From Bacteroidota bacterium (GTDB lineage: Bacteria; Bacteroidota; Bacteroidia; Chitinophagales; BACL12), in NCBI GenBank assembly GCA_016706255.1, contig JADJJZ010000011.1, positions 124,001-188,000 of the forward strand: 64,000 nt of DNA, written 5' to 3'. Position numbers and translations under genes: made by a program. The notes below the pieces were generated by a model. It was given only the letters and a program-made list of their open reading frames with translations. It did not search any database and had not been told where the DNA came from. Every line of letters begins with the position of its first letter. Position 1 is the stretch's first letter. Positions 1-9,501 of the stretch are shown one piece after another.

Positions 1-2
1 GA

Positions 3-1553
3 ATGGGACATATTCCAACTGTGCCAATTGTAATTGGAATTTTATCACTCATCTTTTTTATGCAACGATTCGGGACACAAAAAGTAGGTTCTGCTTTTGG
101 ACCGGTAATGGTTGTTTGGTTTTCGATGTTGTTTGTTGTTGGAATAAGTCAGATTATACATTATCCGGATGTATTTAAAGCGCTAAACCCAAAGTATGCA
201 TATGAATTATTGGTATTATATCCAAAAGGATTTTGGCTTTTAGGTGCTGTATTTCTTGCTACAACCGGAGCCGAGGCATTGTACTCAGATTTAGGGCATT
301 GTGGTAGAAAAAATATTCGTATTACCTGGGGTTTTGTTAAAACCTGTTTAATGATAAATTATCTCGGTCAGGCAGCATGGTTATTACACGAAGGCGGAGC
401 AACTCTGGATGGCAGAAATCCATTTTTTGAAATGATGCCACACTGGTTTGTTATTCCGGGCATTTTAATCGCCACAATGGCTGCTATTATTGCTTCTCAG
501 GCTTTAATCAGTGGTAGTTATACATTAATTAATGAGGCCATGAACTTAAACTTCTGGCCGAGAGTTTTGGTTCGCCAACCCACCGATTTAAAAGGACAGA
601 TTTATATCCCGAGTGTAAATATTATGTTGTGGTTAGGTTGTGTCGGAACGGTTTTATATTTCCGTTCATCAGAACACATGGAAGCAGCGTATGGATTTTT
701 TATCACCATCACCATGTTAATGACTACCGTATTATTAACCTATTTCATGTTGTATCGATTAAAATGGAATAAGTTTTTAGTATTCGGAATTGTTTCATTT
801 TTTGCAACAATCGAAATTTCCTTTTTTATTGCGAACGTGGTTAAAATTAAAGAAAGCTGGACCTTCTTGTTTTTTGCAATGTTTATTTTCCTCACCATGT
901 ATATCTGGTATAGAGCGCGCAAAATCAATAATCGTTTTACCAAATTTGTTGACATCGGAAAATATACCAAACAATTAATTGAATTAAGTCACGATGATGC
1001 GATTGCAAAATTTTCGACACATTTAATTTATTTAACAAAAGCTGATTATCGCCACGAAATTGAAGATAAAGTAATTCGCTCCATCTTTTCCAAAAAACCG
1101 AAACGTGCTGATGTTTACTGGTTTGTTCACATAAATCGCACTGAACATCCTTACACTTTAAACTACGATGTTTCAGAACTGGTAGATGATAAGGTAATTA
1201 AAGTAACCATCCATGTCGGCTTCCGCGTGCAGTTGAGGACAGAATTGTATTTCAAAAAAATTGTTCAGGAACTCGTTGCCAACAAAGAATTAAATCTCCA
1301 TATCCGCCCCGATGGTTCTACAAAATATAATGCGGAACCCGATTTTAAATTTGTTGTTATCGAAAAATTCCTTTCTGTTGAAAATGAATTCTCATTAAAA
1401 GAAGGTTTATTAATGAACACTTATTTCTTTTTAAAACGGATCAGTCAGCGTGATGAACGTGCCTTCGGTTTGGATAAAAGTGATGTGCTCGTAGAGCAGG
1501 TGCCTTTAGTTTATGCGCCTGTGCAAACTGTTGAACTTACTAGATTAAATTAA
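3..1553 (+). CDS. kup: Kup-family potassium uptake permease, 5'-truncated by the window
   Basis: Inner-membrane K+ transporter of the KUP/HAK/Kup family, which takes up potassium probably together with protons. The frame is already open at the window edge and the first ATG is probably internal: 516 residues are present where the family has about 610-660, so the first membrane helices lie upstream. Visible family blocks are SAFGPVMVVWF (about residues 30-40) and TTGAEALYSDLGHCGRK (87-103). Hydrophobic helices continue to about residue 305, followed by the hydrophilic cytosolic C-terminal domain of about 200 residues. A strong terminator follows the stop codon. The family call is secure; substrate specificity is by family only. 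Confidence 0.93.
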   Translation: MGHIPTVPIVIGILSLIFFMQRFGTQKVGSAFGPVMVVWFSMLFVVGISQIIHYPDVFKALNPKYAYELLVLYPKGFWLLGAVFLATTGAEALYSDLGHCGRKNIRITWGFVKTCLMINYLGQAAWLLHEGGATLDGRNPFFEMMPHWFVIPGILIATMAAIIASQALISGSYTLINEAMNLNFWPRVLVRQPTDLKGQIYIPSVNIMLWLGCVGTVLYFRSSEHMEAAYGFFITITMLMTTVLLTYFMLYRLKWNKFLVFGIVSFFATIEISFFIANVVKIKESWTFLFFAMFIFLTMYIWYRARKINNRFTKFVDIGKYTKQLIELSHDDAIAKFSTHLIYLTKADYRHEIEDKVIRSIFSKKPKRADVYWFVHINRTEHPYTLNYDVSELVDDKVIKVTIHVGFRVQLRTELYFKKIVQELVANKELNLHIRPDGSTKYNAEPDFKFVVIEKFLSVENEFSLKEGLLMNTYFFLKRISQRDERAFGLDKSDVLVEQVPLVYAPVQTVELTRLN

Positions 1554-1563
1554 TTTATTACAC

Positions 1564-1608
1564 AAAATAATCCCGGTTGCAATCAATATCAGCAACCGGG
1601 ATTATTTT
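1564..1608. terminator. Bidirectional intrinsic terminator between kup and the SRPBCC gene
   Basis: A perfect 17-bp inverted repeat (1564-1580 with 1592-1608) around an 11-nt loop. The GC-rich core is CCCGGTTGC/GCAACCGGG, with an A-run on the left and a T-run on the right. It sits exactly between two convergent genes, so it can stop transcription from both sides. Confidence 0.9.
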
Positions 1609-1620
1609 TTGCATATGATT

Positions 1621-2061
1621 TTAATTGCTGCTTTCAGCAAATAGTTTAAAATCATCAAGAAATTTTTGCGACTGTTTTTTAAAAGCTCCAGGCATTAGCG
1701 TACTGATTGTTTTCATCATGAATCCTGAAAATTTAAATTCAGTTTCAGTTATCCATGTAGTGCTTCCATCACCATTATCAATAAATGAATTGCTGACGTG
1801 ATTCCACACATTTTTAGCTTCATAAATGCCTGCAAATATTTTTGGCAAATTGCGTTCAGTTATAGTTTCAGTCATTTCAACAAGTCGGTTACCCATTTGA
1901 TAAATTAATTTTGAAACAGCACCTGGCTGACCTGCAACACCTTTTATCAACTCAAAAGATTGTAAACTTGGTTGCCAGTGTTTCATGTTGTCGGGATTAT
2001 CAAATAGGGCAATTACTACGTCTATCGGTTTTTGAATGACTATTGAATTTTGATATTTCAT
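1621..2061 (-). CDS. SRPBCC (START/Bet v 1-like) family protein
   Basis: Small 146-residue cytosolic protein with the layout of the SRPBCC ligand-binding fold. It starts with a beta strand (YQNSIVIQKPIDVVIALF), followed by the short helix region DNPDNMKHWQPSLQSFEL. Further strands include a GxxxxxxWITETEF segment, and it ends in a long amphipathic helix (MPGAFKKQSQKFLDDFKLF). Such proteins bind hydrophobic ligands or act as cyclase- or dehydrase-like enzymes; no catalytic residue identifies a substrate here. It has no signal peptide. It is convergent with kup and shares its terminator. The fold call is good, the function unknown. Confidence 0.75.
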   Translation of the reverse strand: MKYQNSIVIQKPIDVVIALFDNPDNMKHWQPSLQSFELIKGVAGQPGAVSKLIYQMGNRLVEMTETITERNLPKIFAGIYEAKNVWNHVSNSFIDNGDGSTTWITETEFKFSGFMMKTISTLMPGAFKKQSQKFLDDFKLFAESSN

Positions 2062-2138
2062 AAAGCGAAATTATTATATCTGAAGAAAATGTAGCGTAAA
2101 ATGTTGTGTCAAATAATTTTATGATAAAACATGGCTAC

Positions 2139-2168
2139 TTGCAATTTTTACAAATTATTGTAAATTTA
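2139..2168 (+). promoter_or_regulatory. Candidate Bacteroidota-type promoter for the first kelch gene
   Basis: TTG at 2139-2141 and TAAATTTA at 2161-2168 are separated by 19 nt. This fits the Bacteroidota -33/-7 pattern (TTTG ... TAnnTTTG) with one mismatch in the -7 box. Transcription would start near 2175, about 25 nt before the ATG. In such AT-rich DNA a chance match is possible. Confidence 0.35.
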
Positions 2169-2199
2169 ACATGAAAATAACACGAAAATAACCTGATTT

Positions 2200-3147
2200 A
2201 TGTCGCGACCTCTCCTCAAAACCCTTGCCGTAGCAGCGTTTTTATGTTTTTCCATCAATCCCATTGATGCTGAACTCAAATGGGTTGAAAAAGCCAATTT
2301 TGGTGGTGAAGCCCGTCACCGAGCCATAGGTTTTTCGGTAGGTGGTCGTGGTTACATGGGTCTTGGGCATTATAATTCAATTGTAGATGTGCTGTTTAAC
2401 GACATCTGGGAATATGATCCCGGCACCAATACCTGGGCACAAAAAGCGGATTATCCTGGCGGAAAAATGTTGCAGGTGGCAGCTTTTACCATTGGCGATA
2501 TCGCATATGTAGGAACCGGGAGAGATGAAGGATTTGTTGAGCACAGGGATTTTTATGCCTACAATCCTAAAATAAACGAATGGACACCAATAGCAAATTT
2601 TGGCGGAACAGCAAGACATGGTGCCGTTGGATTTTCCATTGGTGATAAGGGTTATGTTGGCACCGGCAGCGATTTTAATTACCGCAAAGATTTTTGGGAA
2701 TACAATCCCGCAACAGATATCTGGACACAAAAAACCAATTTCCCCGGAGCAGGCCGAATTGCTGCAGTGGGATTTGCCATTGGCAACAAAGGTTATATCG
2801 GAACCGGAAATGCCTATTCTTCCACAAACGATTTTTACGAATATGATCCCAATACCGATACCTGGTCAATGAAGTCAGATGTTCCCGGACCTACACGACA
2901 GGAAGCATGCGGTTTTGCAATGAACGGTTCCGGTTATATCGGCACCGGTGATGATTATTCAAGTGGCACAAATTACGACGACTGGTGGCGTTATCGCCCT
3001 GAAACCGATACTTGGGATTCTGTTCCTGAATTTCCGGGAATAGGTCGCAGATATATGAGTGCATTTACTATCGACAATCACGCCTATTGCGGACTCGGCA
3101 CCAGTGGAACAAACATGCGCGATTTGTGGGAATTAAAAGAATTGTGA
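2200..3147 (+). CDS. Secreted kelch-repeat protein, six-bladed propeller, no sorting domain
   Basis: 315 residues: a signal peptide (cleavage probably near the Ala-Glu at about 24-25), then only kelch-type propeller. I count six blade-closing motifs of the form DxWEYxPxTxTW (DIWEYDPGTNTW, DFYAYNPKINEW, DFWEYNPATDIW, DFYEYDPNTDTW, DWWRYRPETDTW, DLWELKEL). The first strand WVEKANFGG after the signal peptide is the one missing from the last blade, so the N-terminus probably closes the ring. The GxIGxKGYxGTG loops are typical of bacterial kelch proteins related to NanM and galactose oxidase folds. Unlike the two paralogues at 6538 and 7788 it has no T9SS sorting domain, so it may stay periplasmic. 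The ligand is unknown. Confidence 0.85.
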   Translation: MSRPLLKTLAVAAFLCFSINPIDAELKWVEKANFGGEARHRAIGFSVGGRGYMGLGHYNSIVDVLFNDIWEYDPGTNTWAQKADYPGGKMLQVAAFTIGDIAYVGTGRDEGFVEHRDFYAYNPKINEWTPIANFGGTARHGAVGFSIGDKGYVGTGSDFNYRKDFWEYNPATDIWTQKTNFPGAGRIAAVGFAIGNKGYIGTGNAYSSTNDFYEYDPNTDTWSMKSDVPGPTRQEACGFAMNGSGYIGTGDDYSSGTNYDDWWRYRPETDTWDSVPEFPGIGRRYMSAFTIDNHAYCGLGTSGTNMRDLWELKEL

Positions 3148-3149
3148 TG

Positions 3150-6107
3150 TTAATTCCGGAAGTAATAAAAATCTTCTGCTAAATATTCCGTTCCAAAATT
3201 TATTTTAATAAAGTAAATTCCACTAGACAAATTTGGTAAATTTAAAGTAAGTGTATTTGCTCCTGAACTAATCATGAAGTCTGAGTAATAAATAGTTGCG
3301 CCATTTAAATCGATAATTTGTAAACCACTTTGTAAATCACAAATAGCTTGTATAACTATTTCAATACCATTGTTATCACTGGTAATTACTTCGATGGAAT
3401 TTTGAAGCGATGTAACGGTTATCGGAATTATTCCCTTTTCAACGATATCACCTGCATCATCAATTGAAGATAATTTATAATACCAGGTGCCCGTTTGCAA
3501 ACCATAATCATCAAAAGTGTATTTCATCATTTCGGTACTATTGCCTTTGGCAGTTATTTGACCAACAGGAATAAATATTTCACCATCAAGTGACTTTTCC
3601 AACAAATAAAATTCTGTATGTAACTGACTTGATACGGACCAGTTTAATCGTACAAAATTATTTATCTGAACAGCGGTAAATTCGGTAACATCAACAGGTA
3701 AAGCGCAAACAATATCGATACTGGCAACATTAATATTACAATCTGCATCCGTTACTGTTACGGTATAAACATCAGGACATAACCCGGTTGCAATTGCAGT
3801 AGTTTGACCATCACTCCACAAATAGGAATACGGTTCTACACCACAATCAGGAATGGCAACAGCAGTATCAATACAAAAACAAAAATTAGAATTTTCGGTA
3901 GTAATATTTAACGGAACAGCCACGAACTTGCCTATAAATGCTTCATTATCGCCGTTATGTGTTCCATCATAATAAGCAGTTCCACCCGGATCTACTAAAG
4001 GCACCGCAGCACCCGGATCATACTCATTATATTGCCCGGTCATATAAAGTGATTTTCCATCTAATTGTGAAACGCCAATACAGGCATCTAATTCTTCATT
4101 ATCATAACCATAATAAGTTGCCCAGGTTATTAATCCGTAGTCAGTAAATCTGGTTATAAAAATGTCACCAAAGTCTTCATATTGGTCGTCGTAATAACTT
4201 GAACAACCTGCATCATATACAGGCATATCAGTTGATGCTGTTGTAATTACAAAATAAATATTTCCGCAAAAATCTTCTGCTAAAATATCCCATTTATGTG
4301 CACTTTCATTTGAATTTCCGCCTAAATAAGTTGCCCATAAACGATTACCGGTATTGTCAAATTTTATGATTTGACCATCAGATATTCCACTCAAAACCGA
4401 CTGATAAAAATATCCTGCATCAGCAGTAGGAAAATTGTTCGACCGCGTCCATCCGCCAACGTAAATATTATCGCTTACATCTGTAATTACACTATTGCCA
4501 TAATCTGCATCTAAACCACCATAATATGTTGCCCATTGCCGTGCACCGGTATTGGTAAATTTTAAAACATATAAATCCGTATCACCGGCCATCGTATTTT
4601 GATAAAAAGTACCGGCATCATAAATTGGAAAATTTGTAGAACGTGTTTCGCCGGTTACAAAAATATTTCCGCTGCCATCTGATGCAATGGAATTGCCAAC
4701 ATCATATAAACTGCCACCATAATAAGTTGCCCAAATGCGTGTTCCGGCATTATTAAATTTTAAAATAAATGCATCCTGAACACCTCCCATTGCTGCCTGA
4801 TAAAAAGTGCCTGCATTTAGTTTAGGAAAATCTGTTGATTCAGTATATCCTGTAACAAAAATATTACCGGAAGGGTCTGTAGTTATGCCATAACCACCTT
4901 CTTTTTTATCACCACCATAATATGTTGCCCACATGCGTGACCCTGATGCATCAAACTTTAAAATAAATACATCCTCATCACCGGTTAATGCAGCCTGATA
5001 AAAAGTGCCCGCATTGTAAACCGGAAAATTTGGAGAAACAGTTTCTCCCGATACAAAAATATTGTTACTGCCGTCTGTAGTAACTGAATATGCCCATTCC
5101 TCTTTATTTCCACCATAAAATGTAGCCCATAACAGTGCTTCAGTTGGTGAGAACTTCACTATCATGGCATCTTCAAGTGGTGCTTTTGCTCCCTGGTAAA
5201 AAGTGCCTGCATTTAATGTTGGAAATCCCGGCGAATCTGTCCATCCTACCACAATTAAATTGCCATCGGCATCCGTTGTTACGCTGTTAAAACATTCTTC
5301 TTTATTACCACCAAAATAGGTGCACCAATATAATTGCGGATCAATAGTAACCGATACATCATTGTCATATTCATTCAAATGAAAATTTACGGCAACTTTA
5401 TGTTCGTTTATTTGTTGTAGCTCAAAATTGGATAGTATGTTAATGCCACTTATTGTTTCGTAACTGGTTGGAGCAAGTTCAGTAATATTTCCAATAATTG
5501 TATTTATGTTTATATTCCCATCATCATCAAGGGTAATTGGGAAATTAGAATTATAAATCAATTTAATTGCTGCCGCATTAATGCCCGGTGCTAAAATAAA
5601 ATTATATTTTAAACCGGTTTCATCATCCAATAAAATTTCCCAGTCAATTCCTTCATAAATATTTTTAATAACCACTTTCCCAAACCCATCTGCAGCAACG
5701 CCTAGTGGCACCAGCTCATTAAAATAATTAAGCTTACAGCCGGCTGTATCATAACCATAAACATTTTCAGCCAAAATAACTGCATTATCTAATTCAATAT
5801 CCATTCTTTCCCAATGCCATACTTTTTCATTCAATAAGCTGTCATTGGATAATATCGGTTTTAAAAATAAAAGGGTAAGTCCTTTTTTCGTGATGAATAT
5901 GTCAATATTGGGAACACTTGCAGTAAATAAAACTGAAGGAACGGCATTACCATCCATATCCTTAAACTGACCGAGATTTTCAATAAAATAACTGACAGTT
6001 GTTGCCGGCATTATTTGTGACTTTGCCGGTTGAACAAAGGTTAAACTTAACAATAAGAAAAAAAATTGTGTGCGAAGTACATTAAGGGAAAACATCCTTT
6101 TTATCAT
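3150..6107 (-). CDS. SBBP-type beta-propeller protein with T9SS sorting domain
   Basis: About 985 residues. The frame is open back to 6161, but ATG 6107 (MIKRMFSLNVLR, then a hydrophobic signal segment ending AKSQ) is preferred, because the longer start puts 18 extra residues before the signal peptide. A near -7 box (CACCTTTG, minus strand, 6133-6126) also lies between the two. After the leader comes an N-terminal domain typical of such proteins (ENLGQF ... ITKKGLTLLF). Then come seven SBBP blades with WATYYGG, DxSGNIFVTG, NFPxxxAGTFYQ and DxFILKF strands, the first strand LYWCTYFGG probably closing the ring. A short CDTAVAIPDCG...SYLWSDGQ PKD-like segment (SprB-repeat style) precedes the FN-like module and a sorting domain ending in YFRN. 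It is convergent with the kelch gene, with a 2-bp gap. Confidence 0.85.
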   Translation of the reverse strand: MIKRMFSLNVLRTQFFFLLLSLTFVQPAKSQIMPATTVSYFIENLGQFKDMDGNAVPSVLFTASVPNIDIFITKKGLTLLFLKPILSNDSLLNEKVWHWERMDIELDNAVILAENVYGYDTAGCKLNYFNELVPLGVAADGFGKVVIKNIYEGIDWEILLDDETGLKYNFILAPGINAAAIKLIYNSNFPITLDDDGNININTIIGNITELAPTSYETISGINILSNFELQQINEHKVAVNFHLNEYDNDVSVTIDPQLYWCTYFGGNKEECFNSVTTDADGNLIVVGWTDSPGFPTLNAGTFYQGAKAPLEDAMIVKFSPTEALLWATFYGGNKEEWAYSVTTDGSNNIFVSGETVSPNFPVYNAGTFYQAALTGDEDVFILKFDASGSRMWATYYGGDKKEGGYGITTDPSGNIFVTGYTESTDFPKLNAGTFYQAAMGGVQDAFILKFNNAGTRIWATYYGGSLYDVGNSIASDGSGNIFVTGETRSTNFPIYDAGTFYQNTMAGDTDLYVLKFTNTGARQWATYYGGLDADYGNSVITDVSDNIYVGGWTRSNNFPTADAGYFYQSVLSGISDGQIIKFDNTGNRLWATYLGGNSNESAHKWDILAEDFCGNIYFVITTASTDMPVYDAGCSSYYDDQYEDFGDIFITRFTDYGLITWATYYGYDNEELDACIGVSQLDGKSLYMTGQYNEYDPGAAVPLVDPGGTAYYDGTHNGDNEAFIGKFVAVPLNITTENSNFCFCIDTAVAIPDCGVEPYSYLWSDGQTTAIATGLCPDVYTVTVTDADCNINVASIDIVCALPVDVTEFTAVQINNFVRLNWSVSSQLHTEFYLLEKSLDGEIFIPVGQITAKGNSTEMMKYTFDDYGLQTGTWYYKLSSIDDAGDIVEKGIIPITVTSLQNSIEVITSDNNGIEIVIQAICDLQSGLQIIDLNGATIYYSDFMISSGANTLTLNLPNLSSGIYFIKINFGTEYLAEDFYYFRN

Positions 6108-6537
6108 ATACTTCAATTTGAAAACAAAGGTGATAAGCCAAACCCCCGAATAAAAGGACAAAAATCACCTGCTTCCAATCACAATTTCTCCGCGATACAG
6201 TCTGTTCCGGATTACAATTTTAATTATATTAAATCTAAATAGGTTGTATCGCTTTATGCATCCCCAATAGCAGGGTTTACTTACCTGAATTTTTGTAAAT
6301 TAAATGTGTATACATATAAATTGAGCTGCCCTTTTTCCGTCAATAAATTCATTAAAATAACCTTAATATTTTAGCAACAACCACGGCATTTGGGCAATAA
6401 CCGAATGAAAAATCGGGCAAATTTGTAATTTGGTGTTAATTTTTATTAAATTTATGTTTTCAAATAGTTTTGAGGTTTTCCACATCAATTTTGGAATTCC
6501 TTGTAACATAAATGCCTGATAACCAAACACATATACA
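6108..6537. other. Divergent intergenic region, probable promoters
   Basis: No convincing gene is present in these 430 bp between the divergent SBBP and kelch genes. TAGTTTTG at 6465-6472 matches the Bacteroidota -7 box TAnnTTTG and would give a leader of about 60 nt for the gene at 6538, but no clear -33 TTTG lies at the right distance. A 66-codon minus-strand frame here (6363-6563) has no recognisable features and overlaps the kelch start. Confidence 0.35.
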
Positions 6538-7767
6538 TTGAAAAAACTCCTCTTTTCCTTCATTTTATGCCTTGTTTTTTACACGGGTAAGTCACAAAAC
6601 ACCTGGTCAACTATCGCATCCTTCGGTGGTGGTGAACGCGAACGAGCCATAGCCTTTGTTATTGGCAGCCGGGCATACGTTGGAACAGGTATCGATTCGG
6701 CCAATATTTGTAAATCCGATTTATGGGAATATGACCCGGGCACAAACAGCTGGACGCAGAAAGCAAATGTTCCCGGAAGTGGGAGGAGAGATGCTATCGC
6801 ATTTGCTATCGGCAACCGTGGTTATGTTGGCACCGGGTTAAATGGAATTCTTGCATGGGCAGGAACAAAACGAAAAGATTTTTATGAATATAATCCGATA
6901 ACAAATACGTGGACAACAAAAGATGAATGGGAAGGAAATTTTGGAGGCGGCGTTTATTTTGCTTCTGCATTTTCTGTAAATGATAAAGGATATCTCGTGT
7001 GCGGAAAATTCGGACCAAGTTATTATTCAAATGAATTATGGCAATATGATCCTGTTACGAATGATTGGTCGAAAAAAGCAAATGTTCCGGGAGGAACAAG
7101 ATATGGTGTTACTGCTTTTGCAATGAACGGCAAAGGTTATGTTGGTTGCGGTGCTGATGAAAATTATTATGTGAATTCATTTTATGAATATAATCCAAAT
7201 ACCGACGTTTGGACCGAACGAGCACCATTTCCGGGTTCACCACGATTTAATGCAATTGGTTTAGCAATTAATGGTCGCGGATTTATCGGTTTAGGAACCG
7301 ATGGCGGTTATCAGAAAGATTTTTATGAATATGACCCCGTTTCAGATCACTGGATGCAAAAAGCAAGTATACCCGGCGCTGAACGCCGCTCCTGCGTTGC
7401 CTTTACCATCGATGGTTATGGTTATGTAGGTACCGGAAAAGGAGTAGATGGTGTTAAAAGAAGTATGTATAAATACAAACCGTATTTTTTATTTGCTAAT
7501 GAAAATATAGGTGAAAAAATTGCTGCAGAAGTATATCCAAATCCAGTTCAGCAACATGCAAATATCACCGTTAAAAATATTGAAAATGCAGATTTAGAAT
7601 TAACTGTTTTTAATGCAAACGGTACTGCGGTAGCACATCAGAAAATACAAGGCAATACATTTAATTTCAACCGCGGAATTTTACCCGATGGTATTTATGT
7701 ATACGAAATAACAGTTACTAATAACACTGAAAAAAATTATTTATCCGGAAAATTATTTTTACAATAA
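6538..7767 (+). CDS. Secreted kelch-repeat protein with T9SS sorting domain, TTG start
   Basis: 409 residues. The only start that keeps the signal peptide (KKLLFSFILCLVFYTGKSQ) is TTG at 6538. The next gene has ATGAAAAAA in the same context, so this start looks like ATG altered by one T. Six kelch blades follow (DLWEYDPGTNSW, DFYEYNPITNTW, ELWQYDPVTNDW, SFYEYNPNTDVW, DFYEYDPVSDHW, SMYKYKPYF), with the N-terminal strand TWSTIASFGG completing the last. A type A sorting domain occupies about residues 335-409 (VYPNPVQQHANITV ... GIYVYEI ... GKLFLQ). It is therefore exported by Sec and then T9SS to the surface or medium. It forms an operon with the genes at 7788 (20-bp gap) and 9055. Confidence 0.87.
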   Translation: MKKLLFSFILCLVFYTGKSQNTWSTIASFGGGERERAIAFVIGSRAYVGTGIDSANICKSDLWEYDPGTNSWTQKANVPGSGRRDAIAFAIGNRGYVGTGLNGILAWAGTKRKDFYEYNPITNTWTTKDEWEGNFGGGVYFASAFSVNDKGYLVCGKFGPSYYSNELWQYDPVTNDWSKKANVPGGTRYGVTAFAMNGKGYVGCGADENYYVNSFYEYNPNTDVWTERAPFPGSPRFNAIGLAINGRGFIGLGTDGGYQKDFYEYDPVSDHWMQKASIPGAERRSCVAFTIDGYGYVGTGKGVDGVKRSMYKYKPYFLFANENIGEKIAAEVYPNPVQQHANITVKNIENADLELTVFNANGTAVAHQKIQGNTFNFNRGILPDGIYVYEITVTNNTEKNYLSGKLFLQ

Positions 7768-7787
7768 TCACACTCAGAAATACATAC

Positions 7788-9053
7788 ATGAAAAAATTTA
7801 TACTCCTCAATAGTATTGTTTTACTTTCAGCAAGTTCCATTTTTGCACAACCGGCATGGGAAAAAAAGGCAGATTTTCCCGGCGATGGAAGAAGTGCAAC
7901 TTCAACTTTCAGCTTTAGCGATTATGGTTATATCGGACTCGGTTACGATGGTGAAGATTTTCGTCGCAGCTTTTATGTATATGACCCGGTTAACGATAGT
8001 TGGATTCAAACCGAAAGTCTGGGAGGCGCAGTGGGAAAGGGTTTGGAACGAAACCTCGCTGCAAGTTTTACCATTGGCAACAAAGGATTTATCGCAACAG
8101 GTCAGGGTGGAGATCCGTTTTTGAACGACTTTTGGGAGTATGATTATTCAACAAATATCTGGACACCGGCACCAAATGTTGGTGGTATCGACAGACGTGG
8201 TGGAATTGGTTTTGCTGCTGCCGGAAAAGGATATGTTGGTTTAGGTCAGGATGTTTCCGGTTATAGAAAAGATTTATGGCAATTTGATACACTCACAAAT
8301 ACATGGACGCAAAAAGCAGATTTTGTTGGCAGCGCACGCCGATTTGCTGTTGCTTTTGTTGTTGATGAAAGAGTATTTGTTGGCACCGGTGATGACGGCG
8401 CATTCACCAACGATTTTTATGAATATATTCCCTTCACAAATTCATGGATTATAAGAAATGATTTCGCAGGCAGTCCGCGTTACAGCGCAACTGCATTTGC
8501 CGTTAACGGAAAAGGATACCTCACTTGTGGTTATGATACTACATTAGCAAATAGAAGTGATTTCTGGGAATATGACCCAACATTTGATACATGGACACAA
8601 TTGGTGGATTTCCCCGGTGGTCCGCGCGCGAATGCTGCTGCATTTGTTATCGATACACTCGCATTTGTTGGTATGGGTTACGACACTTCGTTTTATTACG
8701 ATTTATGGCTTTGGGGCGATACGTCCGAAATAATTAAACCGGATACAGCTGATACTACCATTGCAGTTTATAATATTTATGCAAATCCGGCAACAATTTT
8801 AATTGCACCAAATCCAATTTATGGAAATGCAACAATTCAAATTCAATCGACAACCCATTACGAAAATATTAAAATTCAAATAATCGATTTATCCGGTAAA
8901 GATGTTACCCAACAATGCCGCATCACCGATGTGCAATATGTCAATAATACGTATAACTGCAATATTGAAAATCGTGATTTACCTCCGGGCACTTATCAAT
9001 GTGTTATTAAAGACAAAAATATTATCGGTGTAAAACAATTTATCGTATTGTAA
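7788..9053 (+). CDS. Secreted kelch-repeat protein with T9SS sorting domain
   Basis: 421 residues with the same plan as the upstream gene: signal peptide ending SSIFAQ, then six kelch blades closing on SFYVYDPVNDSW, DFWEYDYSTNIW, DLWQFDTLTNTW, DFYEYIPFTNSW, DFWEYDPTFDTW and DLWLWGD. After an Asp/Thr-rich linker a sorting domain follows (IAPNPIYGNATIQI ... GTYQCVI ... KQFIVL). The PNP motif lacks the usual preceding Tyr, but the rest fits. One base separates its stop from the DUF4907 gene, so the two are probably translationally linked. It probably arose by tandem duplication with the gene at 6538, followed by divergence. The ligand is unknown. Confidence 0.87.
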   Translation: MKKFILLNSIVLLSASSIFAQPAWEKKADFPGDGRSATSTFSFSDYGYIGLGYDGEDFRRSFYVYDPVNDSWIQTESLGGAVGKGLERNLAASFTIGNKGFIATGQGGDPFLNDFWEYDYSTNIWTPAPNVGGIDRRGGIGFAAAGKGYVGLGQDVSGYRKDLWQFDTLTNTWTQKADFVGSARRFAVAFVVDERVFVGTGDDGAFTNDFYEYIPFTNSWIIRNDFAGSPRYSATAFAVNGKGYLTCGYDTTLANRSDFWEYDPTFDTWTQLVDFPGGPRANAAAFVIDTLAFVGMGYDTSFYYDLWLWGDTSEIIKPDTADTTIAVYNIYANPATILIAPNPIYGNATIQIQSTTHYENIKIQIIDLSGKDVTQQCRITDVQYVNNTYNCNIENRDLPPGTYQCVIKDKNIIGVKQFIVL

Positions 9054-9054
9054 C

Positions 9055-9441
9055 ATGTTTAGAAGCATCATTTACATTGGTATAATTATTTTTTTGGGGG
9101 GAAGGTTCATTTCCTGTAAGCCGGAAACGAATTCTATTAATTCAACTACTGATAACGCTGTTACTAATCCCGGTACCAACCCAGATATCGGCGTGGCAAC
9201 TGCTGAAGTAAAAACAACAATTATCGCCGTTGACGGTGGATGGGGTTATGATGTATCGCTTAATGGTCAGCCTTATATTCATCAGGTACATATTCCCGCA
9301 ATAAATGGCAATCACGTTTTTATTTCCGAACAGGAAGCCCAAAAAGTGGCTGACCTAGTAGCCCAAAAAATTCAAAACAACGAAATGCCACCCTCTGTAG
9401 ATGTTGAGGAATTAAATGCATTAAATATTACGATAAAATAG
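9055..9441 (+). CDS. DUF4907-type lipoprotein
   Basis: 128 residues. A hydrophobic leader ends in FISC with Cys21, a plausible lipoprotein signal (Ser at -1), so the protein is probably lipid-anchored in the cell envelope. After a Thr/Asn/Pro-rich linker, one small domain of about 80 residues shows the pattern GGWGYDVSLNGQPYIHQ, IPAINGNHVFISEQEAQ and KVADLVAQKI. I recognise this as the Bacteroidota family DUF4907, which has no assigned biochemical role. The gene starts 1 bp after the kelch gene stop. I recall DUF4907 genes beside kelch genes in other Bacteroidota, which would suggest a functional pair; that is memory, not a search. Confidence 0.75.
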   Translation: MFRSIIYIGIIIFLGGRFISCKPETNSINSTTDNAVTNPGTNPDIGVATAEVKTTIIAVDGGWGYDVSLNGQPYIHQVHIPAINGNHVFISEQEAQKVADLVAQKIQNNEMPPSVDVEELNALNITIK

Positions 9442-9501
9442 TTTATAATTCGTGTAGCTATCGTATACACAAATTGTTAAATAAATTGATTGAGCTGAAT
9501 T

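Noticed and set aside
9447..9475. Inverted repeat after the DUF4907 gene as a terminator
   Set aside because: An AT-rich imperfect 10-bp stem with no T-run; too weak to call.
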